6,355 nt of DNA, from contig JASBVW010000089.1 of NCBI GenBank assembly GCA_029961005.1, positions 1 through 6,355 on the forward strand, read 5' to 3'. The stretch comes from Bacillota bacterium (GTDB taxonomy: Bacteria > Bacillota > UBA5301 > JASBVW01). A program made the translations under genes and the position numbers. Below, piece by piece: positions 1-5,834 of the stretch. Under the pieces are notes generated by a model that saw nothing but the letters and a program-made list of their open reading frames with translations, was not told the DNA's origin and made no database searches. The first letter of the stretch is position 1. Every line of letters begins with the position of its first letter.

Positions 1-283
1 TATTGGTCAGGATTACCACCGACCCTACGGAGAGGTCGACCCCTGCCGTCAGGATGGCCAGCGTCTGTCCGATGGCCACCAGCCCCAGAGGCACCGCCTG
101 GCGCATCAGGTTCAAGAGGTGAACGGGTGTGACGAAGCCGGGGTTGATGAACCCCGAGAGCAGGATCAACACCGCTGTAGCCAGGAAGAGGTACCCCGCC
201 GCCCCGGAGCGCCGCCAAACCTCCTCCAGCTGCACCCAACCCGCAACGCGCCGCATTGCCGGCGCTACTTCTTCTCTTGCCAT
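1..283 (-). CDS. Sugar ABC transporter permease 2 (RbsC type), N-terminal part, 3' end outside window
   Basis: Starting at the ATG at 283, the frame is open to the left edge (94 complete codons). The product begins with a short charged cytoplasmic tail. A first membrane span follows at about residues 30-47 (YLFLATAVLILLSGF region). Then comes VPLGLVAIGQTLAILTAGVD (64-83) and LSVGS, the RbsC-family signature. It is paralogous to permease 1, which has the matching ALGLAGTAQTFAILAGDVD and LTVGG. The start lies inside the end of permease 1 (19-base overlap), with only a weak AGAAAGAG just upstream, so translation is probably coupled. An ATG at 256 is the alternative. The two permeases presumably pair, as LsrC/LsrD or YtfT/YjfF do in other importers of this class. 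Confidence 0.88.
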   Translation of the reverse strand, partial: MAREEVAPAMRRVAGWVQLEEVWRRSGAAGYLFLATAVLILLSGFINPGFVTPVHLLNLMRQAVPLGLVAIGQTLAILTAGVDLSVGSVVILTN

Positions 284-1257
284 CTCTTTCTGATCGCCCC
301 TCCCGCCACCGCCATCACCAGGAGCGCCCCTTTAAAGAGCGTCTGATAATAGGTGGAGATGCCCATCTGATTGAAGATGTTGCCCAAGACCACGATCAGG
401 AAAGCTCCCGCCGCGGTCCCGGTCACGTTGCCCACGCCGCTGGAGAAGTTGGCGCCGCCGGCGATGGTGGCCGTCATCGAATCGAGGCCGAAGGTACCCC
501 CCGCCGTGGCGTCGCCCGAGCCCATGCGGGCCGCCAGGAACAGGCCGGCCAGCGCCGCCAGGAGGCCCGTGGCGGTATGGGCCGCCATCTTCACGCGTTC
601 CACTTTGATCCCGGCCCGGAAAGCCACCTCCGGATCGGCTCCCACCGCCCGCAGATGCACGCCGAATCGGGTGCGGTTTAAGACGTACCAAGAGGCCACC
701 ACGATGATCCCCCACCCCAGGACGGGCAGGGGAACCCCACCCACCTGGCCGGTCACCGCCGTCATAAACCGGTAGGGTACCATGCCGCTGGGGTAGGGCA
801 TAAAATGCAAGGCCACGCCAAAGAGGGCGGCGTTGATGGCCAGGGTGATGATCATGGACTCTACCTTGACCCGCGAGATGATGAAGCCGTTGATGAGTCC
901 CAGGACCCCGCCGCCCAGAAGAATGAGGGCGCTGACCAAAAACATCGACTGCGGCGTGTCTGCCATGGCCTTCGCTGCCGCCACGGTGGCCAGGCTGATG
1001 ATACCCCCCACCGTCAGATCCACGTCCCCGGCCAGAATAGCAAAGGTCTGGGCCGTGCCCGCCAGCCCCAGTGCCACCGACTGGACCAGGACGTTGACCA
1101 GGTTGACTGGCTGGCGGAAGGTGGGGGCCACCAGGGAGGCCACCGCCAAGGTCACCAGCACGATCAGGTAAATGGGCACGGCCGGGTCTCGCCGGAGCCA
1201 GCGCCGGAACCTCTCTCCACGGGAGTGCACCCTTACTGCAGGTCTTTTTGCCTTCAC
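265..1257 (-). CDS. Sugar ABC transporter permease 1 (RbsC type)
   Basis: This roughly 330-residue integral membrane protein forms half of the channel. After a Lys/Arg-rich cytoplasmic tail come about eight to ten hydrophobic segments. It carries the family signature region with QTFAILAGDVDLTVGG, and a cytoplasmic loop GADPEVAFRAGIKVERVK that likely docks on the ATPase. A C-terminal TIAGGANFSSGVGNVTGT stretch matches the conserved GG..L..G.G...GT region of RbsC. I chose GTG at 1257 because it overlaps the ATPase stop as GTGA and has AAGGAG upstream, though at a longish 13 bases. The frame also allows a GTG at 1302 (345 residues, 49-base overlap), which has no visible ribosome binding site, and a GTG at 1230. 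The last 19 bases overlap the start of a second permease of the same family, so the channel is probably a heterodimer. Confidence 0.9.
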   Translation of the reverse strand: MKAKRPAVRVHSRGERFRRWLRRDPAVPIYLIVLVTLAVASLVAPTFRQPVNLVNVLVQSVALGLAGTAQTFAILAGDVDLTVGGIISLATVAAAKAMADTPQSMFLVSALILLGGGVLGLINGFIISRVKVESMIITLAINAALFGVALHFMPYPSGMVPYRFMTAVTGQVGGVPLPVLGWGIIVVASWYVLNRTRFGVHLRAVGADPEVAFRAGIKVERVKMAAHTATGLLAALAGLFLAARMGSGDATAGGTFGLDSMTATIAGGANFSSGVGNVTGTAAGAFLIVVLGNIFNQMGISTYYQTLFKGALLVMAVAGGAIRKRWQEKK

Positions 1258-2780
1258 GGGACGTCTGCCGCTCCTTCTTCTCTTGGTCGCATCATGCCCC
1301 ACTGGGCGGCCATCAGGGCCTGGCGCTCCAGCCGGTCGCCCGGAAACTCCTTAACTACGCGCCCCTCAAACATGACCAGGACGCGGTCGCAGAGGCGCAT
1401 GACCTCCCCCAGGTCGCCGGAGACCATCAGCACCCCGCCCCCTTGGTCCGTCACCTGGCGCATGAGCTGGTAGATCTCCTCCTTAGCTCCCACGTCCACG
1501 CCCCGCGTCGGCTCCGAGAAGAGCAGGACGCGCGGCCGGGCGGCCAGCCACTTGGCGATGACCACCTTCTGCTGGTTGCCGCCGCTCAGGTTATGGGTGC
1601 GCTGCGCCAGCGAGGGGGGCTGAATGCGCAGCATCTCCACCAGGCGCCGCACCACCCGCCGCTCCTCCCGCCGGCGCACGAACCCGCCGAGCTGGCGCTC
1701 CCGCAAGGTAGGAAGGGCTATATTCTCTAACACATCCCGCACCAGGCAGAGGCCCTCCGATTTGCGCTCCTCCGGCACGAAGGCCAGGCCGGAGCGGATG
1801 GCGTCCCGGGGAGCGGCGATCTTGCAGGGGCGGCCGTCCACCAGCACCTGCCCCCCCGTAATCGGCAGCGCGCCGGAAAGAGCCCGCAGGACCTCGCGCT
1901 GCCCCTGGCCCTCCAGTCCGATGAGCCCCACAATCTCCCCCTCGCGCACGCACAGGTTGACGCCCTGGAAGTAGCGGCCGGAGGAGAAAGCCCGTAGCTC
2001 CAGGATCGCCTTCCCGGGCGGCCGGCGGCCGGGGATGCGGAAGGTGGCATGCTCCTTGCCCGTCATCAGGCGCACCACCAGCTCCATGCTGCACTCCGCG
2101 GCGGGCCGGGTGGCCACCACCCGACCGTCCCGGAGGACGGTGATCTCCTGGCTGACCTCGAAGACTTCCTCCAGACGATGAGAGATGAAGATGATTCCTC
2201 GCCCCTGCTGGGCCAGCTGCCGGATCAGCTCCAGGAGCTTTCTCACTTCGTTGCCGTTCAGGGCCGCCGTGGGCTCGTCCATGACGATGACCTTGGAGTC
2301 GCGGGAAAGGGCGCGGGCGATCTCCACCATCTGCTTTTGGGCCAGGCTCAGCTCGGAGACCAGATCGTCCGGGTCCACCTCCACCCCCACCAGGTCCAAA
2401 AGCCGCCGCGCCTCTTCCTCCGCCCGGCGCCGGTCCACCGACCCCAGGGGCCCCCGCGGCTCGTGCCCCAAGAAGATGTTCTGGGCCACGGTAAAGGCGG
2501 GAATCAGGTTCAGCTCCTGGTGGATGACGGAGATGCCCAAGCGAGCCGCCCTGTCGGGGTGGTTGATCTGGACAGCCCGGCCGTCCAGCCTGATCTCGCC
2601 GGCATCCGGCTGGTAAACTCCGCCCAACACCTTGATCAACGTCGATTTACCGGCGCCATTCTCCCCCACCAGGGCGTGCACGGACCCCAGGCGGCAGGCA
2701 AAGTCCACCTCCTGCAGCGCCACCACGCCCGGGAAGCGCTTCGTGATACCTTTCATCTCCAAAAAAGGGCTTGCGGTCAA
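1254..2780 (-). CDS. Sugar ABC transporter ATPase with two nucleotide-binding domains (RbsA/MglA type)
   Basis: This 508-residue protein powers import at the inner face of the membrane. Domain 1 is intact: Walker A GENGAGKST (39-47), Q-loop Gln88, signature LSLAQKQ (144-150), Walker B MDEP (167-170) and switch His201. Domain 2 is degenerate. Its Walker A position reads GLEGQGQRE (288-296), with Gln for the lysine and Arg for Ser/Thr. It keeps a good signature LSGGNQQ (398-404), but its Walker B reads LLFSEPTRG with Ser422 instead of Asp, and its switch position reads SGD (454-456) without His. One asymmetric catalytic site is expected, as in other RbsA-type ATPases. The longest start is TTG at 2780. 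Only a weak GAGG lies upstream, but the resulting N-terminus fits the family, and the alternative ATG at 2756 sits directly after GGAG. The stop overlaps the likely GTG start of permease 1. Confidence 0.93.
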   Translation of the reverse strand: MTASPFLEMKGITKRFPGVVALQEVDFACRLGSVHALVGENGAGKSTLIKVLGGVYQPDAGEIRLDGRAVQINHPDRAARLGISVIHQELNLIPAFTVAQNIFLGHEPRGPLGSVDRRRAEEEARRLLDLVGVEVDPDDLVSELSLAQKQMVEIARALSRDSKVIVMDEPTAALNGNEVRKLLELIRQLAQQGRGIIFISHRLEEVFEVSQEITVLRDGRVVATRPAAECSMELVVRLMTGKEHATFRIPGRRPPGKAILELRAFSSGRYFQGVNLCVREGEIVGLIGLEGQGQREVLRALSGALPITGGQVLVDGRPCKIAAPRDAIRSGLAFVPEERKSEGLCLVRDVLENIALPTLRERQLGGFVRRREERRVVRRLVEMLRIQPPSLAQRTHNLSGGNQQKVVIAKWLAARPRVLLFSEPTRGVDVGAKEEIYQLMRQVTDQGGGVLMVSGDLGEVMRLCDRVLVMFEGRVVKEFPGDRLERQALMAAQWGMMRPREEGAADVP

Positions 2781-2800
2781 GGGCCTCGACCTCGCTCACC

Positions 2801-2858
2801 GCGGAGGCCGGTCCCCGCCGCCAGCGGCTGGCAGGTGAAGCGGCGGGGACCGATCCGC
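2801..2858 (-). other. Intra-operon stem-loop between binding protein and ATPase genes
   Basis: A perfect 12-bp inverted repeat (arms 2810-2821 and 2840-2851, GGTCCCCGCCGC and its complement) encloses an 18-base loop. An outer 5-bp arm pair (2801-2805 with 2854-2858) can extend it. A smaller competing palindrome lies at 2820-2832. Neither strand carries a T-run directly after the stem, so this is not a canonical intrinsic terminator. In sugar importer operons such a hairpin downstream of the binding-protein gene commonly protects the upstream mRNA or limits read-through, keeping binding protein in excess over the membrane parts. That role is inferred here from position and structure alone. 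Confidence 0.7.
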
Positions 2859-2876
2859 AAAATCTAGTTCCGGGGC

Positions 2877-3932
2877 TCACTTCTTGCCCCAAATCCGCTG
2901 GATGGTCTCCTCCGGCAGGGTAGTGGAGGCCCAGAAACCGTCAGAGAGGTCGGGCCGCACCAGTTGATCCACGTTCTCCTGCGTGATGTAGAAGAGCGGC
3001 ATGGTCTCAATGTGCTTCACCGGCTGCCCCTGCAGGAGTTTCAGGCCCAGGCGCAGGGCCACCGCCGAGTCGGAGGGCGGCTCGTGCACCGCCAGGGTCC
3101 GGAACCCCTTGGGCTTCAGCTGGGTCCACAGCTTCAGGAAGCCGTTGGTTCCGGTCCCGGTAACAGGGATCAAGCGGCCGCCGCGCTCCACCACTGCCTG
3201 CAGGGCACCGAAGCCCGAGGGACCGCCGTCGGTCCAGATCCCGTCCAGGTCCGGATGGGCAGCCAGAAAGTTCTCCGCCGCGCGCTTACCCTTGTCGTAC
3301 GCCCAGTCCACCCAGGCCTGTCCTACGATCTTGATCCCGGGATAACGGGCGAAGACCTTCTGCGCCCCTTCCCACCGGTGGATGGCCGAGTAGGTGCCCG
3401 GGATGCCGCACAGGGCCACGATCTTGCCCTTGCCGCCCAGCTCCTTGCAGAGAAACTCCGCCAGGGCAGCCCCCAGCTCCTCCTGGTCCGCCACCAGTTT
3501 CACCGTCACCTTGTCGGTCTCGACCACGTTGTCGAAGGTCACCACGGGGATGCCCGCCGCTACCGCCTTCTCCACCACCGGCGAAATGGCCGTGGGGGAG
3601 GTGGCCGTGACCAGAATCAGGTCCACCTTCTTGGCGATCAGGTCCTCGATGTCGGCGATCTGCTTGGCGATGCTGCCGCCGGCATCGGTGACGTAGACCG
3701 CCTTGATGAGGTCTGGGTGCTTGGCAGCCTCAGCCTTGAACTCCTCCACCGTGGCTACTCGGAAGTCGTTGACCAGCGAAATGTTCGAGAGGGCCACCAC
3801 GTAGGGCGGAGCCTTCTTGTACTTGCTGGCGTCGACGGTGTAATTGGCCCCCGGCGCAGCCGCCAGGGCCGGAATGGAGAGCAGAGCCAAGACCAGCAAC
3901 ACCGCCCAAACGCGCACCATCGTCCTCCTCAT
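2877..3932 (-). CDS. Sugar ABC transporter periplasmic substrate-binding protein (RbsB-like, COG1879 type)
   Basis: This 351-residue exported protein captures the transported sugar and delivers it to the permease. The N-terminus is a Sec signal peptide: Arg2-Arg3, a hydrophobic core at about 8-20, and a likely cleavage after Ala24 or Ala26 (PALAAAP). There is no cysteine at the cleavage site, so it is not a lipoprotein. The mature part has the two-lobe periplasmic-binding-protein pattern: VVALSN near 45-50, FKAEA at 65-69, VTDAGG at 81-86, a KQIADIEDLIAKKVDLILV block (90-108), and AAGIPVVTFD at 125-134. The hinge and second lobe include HPDLDGIWTDGG at 206-217. Family members often have an Asn-Asp pair at this last site, where this one has Thr-Asp-Gly-Gly, so the ligand may differ from ribose or galactose. 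It precedes the ATPase gene with a stem-loop between them. The ligand is unknown. Confidence 0.92.
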   Translation of the reverse strand: MRRTMVRVWAVLLVLALLSIPALAAAPGANYTVDASKYKKAPPYVVALSNISLVNDFRVATVEEFKAEAAKHPDLIKAVYVTDAGGSIAKQIADIEDLIAKKVDLILVTATSPTAISPVVEKAVAAGIPVVTFDNVVETDKVTVKLVADQEELGAALAEFLCKELGGKGKIVALCGIPGTYSAIHRWEGAQKVFARYPGIKIVGQAWVDWAYDKGKRAAENFLAAHPDLDGIWTDGGPSGFGALQAVVERGGRLIPVTGTGTNGFLKLWTQLKPKGFRTLAVHEPPSDSAVALRLGLKLLQGQPVKHIETMPLFYITQENVDQLVRPDLSDGFWASTTLPEETIQRIWGKK

Positions 3933-3941
3933 GCGCCTCAG

Positions 3942-3950
3942 CCTCCCTTT
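3942..3950 (-). promoter_or_regulatory. Ribosome binding site of the substrate-binding protein
   Basis: AAAGGGAGG ends 9 bases before the ATG at 3932 and supports that start. A second AGGAGG lies inside codons 2-3, only 3 bases before an in-frame ATG at 3920, which is too close for efficient use. The 74-base gap after the aldolase gene shows no terminator hairpin, so the binding protein is probably cotranscribed with the enzymes. Confidence 0.6.
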
Positions 3951-4006
3951 GGTTTATAGCCTTAGTGCCTCGCTCCTCCTCCCCCGTTTGCCTGCCACTT
4001 CCCCGT

Positions 4007-4696
4007 TCATCCCTCCCCACCCCTGGGACAACGCAAGGCTCTCTTCTCCGCGGCCAGGGCGGTCAACCGGCGCGCCTTCTCACGGAGCACTTCCAGCCGG
4101 CCTTCCCGCACCGCCGCTCTATCCACCAGGGAACCGCCGATCCCCAGGGCCGCCGCTCCGGCCTCGAAGAAGGCGGCAGCATTAGTCTCGTCCACTCCCC
4201 CCACCGGGACCAGCGGGATTTGCGGCAGGGGGCCGCGGAGTAGGGCCAGGTAGCGCGGCCCCAGACTGCCGGCGGGGAAGAGCTTCACCAGGGGAGAGCC
4301 GGCGCGATACGCCCGCACGATCTCGGTGGGTGTCAGGGCCCCCGCCAGCACCGGTACCCCCTCCCGCTGTCCGGCCTGGATTACCGCCTCGTCCACGTGG
4401 GGGGTGAGGAGGAAGGCGGCCCCGGCCCGAACCGCAGCGCAGGCCTCCTCCGCCGTCAGGACGGTCCCGGCCCCCACCAGGGCCCGCCCGGCCAGGTTGC
4501 GGGAGAGGCTAGACACGGCTTCCAGGGCCCGGGGGGTGTTAAGAGCCACCTCCAAGACCTCTATTCCGCCCTGCAGGAGGGCATCCACCGCCCGCTCCAG
4601 GTCCCGACCCGCCAGACCCCGGAGAATGGCGATGATTCCCGCCTCCACGATGCGCTCTACAACGCCTCCCACGGCAGCCCGACCGTCTCCCCCCAT
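4007..4696 (-). CDS. 2-keto-3-deoxy-6-phospho sugar acid aldolase (KDPG/KDPGal family)
   Basis: This 229-residue class I aldolase is slightly longer than the usual 205-215 residues, with short additions at both ends. It should split a 2-keto-3-deoxy-6-phospho-hexonate into pyruvate and glyceraldehyde 3-phosphate through a Schiff base. IIAILRG (21-27) opens the barrel. Glu49 matches the catalytic glutamate (Glu45) of Eda, GAGTVL lies at 75-80, and Lys138 in VKLFPAG is the Schiff-base lysine. VGGV at 165-168 and GIGGSLV at 185-191 form the phosphate-binding end. Where Eda has Arg in its LRT motif this protein has Asn53 (LNTP), and a Val precedes GGV. Both are features of the KDPGal aldolase DgoA, whose motifs are LNSP and VGGV. 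The gene starts 6 bases after the dehydrogenase stop, with AGGAGG inside that gene's end (12 bases from the ATG), so translation is probably coupled. The family is certain; the KDPGal preference is an inference. Confidence 0.92.
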   Translation of the reverse strand: MGGDGRAAVGGVVERIVEAGIIAILRGLAGRDLERAVDALLQGGIEVLEVALNTPRALEAVSSLSRNLAGRALVGAGTVLTAEEACAAVRAGAAFLLTPHVDEAVIQAGQREGVPVLAGALTPTEIVRAYRAGSPLVKLFPAGSLGPRYLALLRGPLPQIPLVPVGGVDETNAAAFFEAGAAALGIGGSLVDRAAVREGRLEVLREKARRLTALAAEKRALRCPRGGEG

Positions 4697-4702
4697 GCGC
4701 CT

Positions 4703-5755
4703 CTACAACCTCCTCTCCATCTCCACGGCCACCTTGATCGCTCCGCCGCTGCGGGCCGCCGCCACTGCCAGGGCTTCTGGAGCCCGCTCCAGGTCAAACC
4801 GATGAGTGACCAGGCCTTCGGCCCGGATGCGCCCCGCCGCCCACAGCCGGATGGTCTGCGGCCAAAGCCCGGGGCTGCCCAGGCTCCCGGCCACCTTGAG
4901 ATTGCGCGCCACCAGCGGGTTGAGATCCAGGCCCGCCAGGGGAGCGCGGTACAGGCTGACCAGGCTGAGCCGCCCGCCCGGGCGCAGCGCGGCAAGGGCT
5001 GCGCTGAAGGCCTCGGGAGAGCCGCTGGCTTCCAGGGCCACGTCCGCCCAGCCGGCCAGTTTCCCCAGGGCCGCCCCCTCCTCCCGCAGATTCACCGTCC
5101 GGTCCGCCCCCAGACGCCGGCCCAGCTCCAGGCGCTCCCGGCGCGTGCCCACCAGGACCACCTCCGCCGCCCCCAGGGCCCGGGCCAGGCTGATGCCCAA
5201 AAGCCCCAGGGTCCCCGGGCCGAAGATGATCACCCGCTCCCCGCCGGCAAACTCCGCCCGGAGTAAGGCGCGGTGGACCACCGTGGACGGCTCGATCAAG
5301 ATGGCCTGCTCGTCCGGCACTTCGTCCGGCAGGCGGTGCAGGGCCTGCTCCGGCAGCAAAATGTAGTCGGCGCAGGCCCCCGGCAGGCCCCCAATCCCCA
5401 CCCGCAAGAGCGCAGCGCACTGGTTATAGCGCCCGGCCAGGCACTCCGGGCAGCGGCCGCACCCCACGTGGGTTTCGCCGGTCACCCGGTCCCCCTCGGC
5501 CAGGGAGGTAACGCCTGCGCCCAGGGCGGCCACTCTGCCCACCCACTCGTGCCCGGGCACCACCGGATAGCGGACGGCTCCGGTGCGCAAGTAGGGAAGC
5601 TCCCCCGTGTAGATCTCCACGTCGGTGCCGCAGATGCCCATGGCCGCCACCCGGCAGAGGACCCAGCCGGGCGGGACCTCCGGGAGCTCACCGCGGCACA
5701 CCTCCGCCTGATGAGGAGCCACTACGCGGCAGCTGCGCATCGCCTCGCTCGCCAC
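4703..5755 (-). CDS. Zinc-dependent medium-chain alcohol/polyol dehydrogenase
   Basis: This 350-residue protein has the full length and layout of the zinc-containing MDR family (sorbitol, threonine and galactitol-phosphate dehydrogenase relatives). The N-terminal catalytic domain shows GICGTD with Cys42 as a catalytic zinc ligand, GHE at 68-70 (His69, Glu70) and IEP with Glu155. Cys99, 102, 105 and 113 form the structural zinc lobe. The cofactor domain starts with GPGTLG at 179-184. The end of the second Rossmann strand reads VGTRR (202-206) and lacks the acidic residue typical of NAD-specific enzymes. It resembles the GSR motif of NADP-dependent thermophilic alcohol dehydrogenases, so NADP(H) is a plausible cofactor. 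The GTG start is backed by a strong ribosome binding site. The gene lies 6 bases upstream of the aldolase gene. It likely oxidises a hydroxyl of the imported sugar, polyol or sugar acid in the cytoplasm; the exact substrate cannot be read from sequence. Confidence 0.92.
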   Translation of the reverse strand: MASEAMRSCRVVAPHQAEVCRGELPEVPPGWVLCRVAAMGICGTDVEIYTGELPYLRTGAVRYPVVPGHEWVGRVAALGAGVTSLAEGDRVTGETHVGCGRCPECLAGRYNQCAALLRVGIGGLPGACADYILLPEQALHRLPDEVPDEQAILIEPSTVVHRALLRAEFAGGERVIIFGPGTLGLLGISLARALGAAEVVLVGTRRERLELGRRLGADRTVNLREEGAALGKLAGWADVALEASGSPEAFSAALAALRPGGRLSLVSLYRAPLAGLDLNPLVARNLKVAGSLGSPGLWPQTIRLWAAGRIRAEGLVTHRFDLERAPEALAVAAARSGGAIKVAVEMERRL

Positions 5756-5761
5756 CGCCCT

Positions 5762-5770
5762 TCACCTCCC
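5762..5770 (-). promoter_or_regulatory. Ribosome binding site deciding the GTG start of the dehydrogenase
   Basis: GGGAGGTGA is a near-complete match to the anti-Shine-Dalgarno complement. The GGAGG core ends 9 bases before the GTG at 5755, which favours that start over the ATG at 5740, five codons downstream. The TGA inside this site is also the stop codon of the upstream mini-ORF. Confidence 0.7.
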
Positions 5771-5833
5771 TCCGTCCGGTTGCCCCTGGGGCAGCAGGCC
5801 CGGCCCGGCAGCTTTGACGCTCCGCTCCGCCAT
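5762..5833 (-). CDS. Possible 23-residue mini-ORF coupled to both neighbours
   Basis: An ATG at 5833 lies one base after the TGA stop of the PreA-like gene. It is preceded at 8 bases by GGAGG, a well-placed ribosome binding site. The frame encodes 23 residues, beginning MAERSVKAAG, with no hydrophobic segment and rich in Gly, Pro and Arg. Its TGA (5764-5762) is embedded in the ribosome binding site of the downstream dehydrogenase. The frame is the same as the dehydrogenase: after the TGA come AGG, GCG and then the GTG start. It could be a translated leader that couples the two genes, the remnant of a longer dehydrogenase N-terminus, or chance. I recognise no family, and so short a frame is weak evidence for a functional peptide. 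Confidence 0.3.
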   Translation of the reverse strand: MAERSVKAAGPGLLPQGQPDGGR

Positions 5834-5834
5834 A

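Noticed and set aside
1258..1302. GTG at 1302 as the true start of permease 1
   Set aside because: It has no ribosome binding site and would add a further 15-residue basic extension overlapping the ATPase gene by 49 bases. GTG at 1257 with its GTGA overlap is the more typical arrangement, though the longer form is not excluded.
805..1473. Plus-strand 222-codon open frame across permease 1 and the ATPase end
   Set aside because: It is antisense to real genes across a gene junction and has no domain signal.
2801..2858. Stem-loop as an intrinsic transcription terminator ending the operon
   Set aside because: No T-run follows the stem on either strand, and the ATPase and permease genes that the binding protein needs lie directly downstream.
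2049..2867. Plus-strand 272-codon open frame opposite the ATPase gene
   Set aside because: It is low-complexity, His/Gln/Leu/Arg-rich sequence mirroring the ATPase codons, with no recognisable motif.
3953..3958. TATAAA on the minus strand as a possible -10 promoter box for the binding protein
   Set aside because: A transcript from it would start at or inside the ribosome binding site, and no convincing -35 element lies 16-18 bases upstream.
2964..3959. Plus-strand 331-codon open frame opposite the binding-protein gene
   Set aside because: Its composition is dominated by His, Gln, Arg and Gly with no domain pattern, and it lies antisense to a clear binding-protein gene. Long antisense frames are expected in GC-rich coding DNA.
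4397..5266. Plus-strand 289-codon open frame across the aldolase and dehydrogenase genes
   Set aside because: It is antisense to two convincing enzymes, spans their junction, and is compositionally biased without family features.
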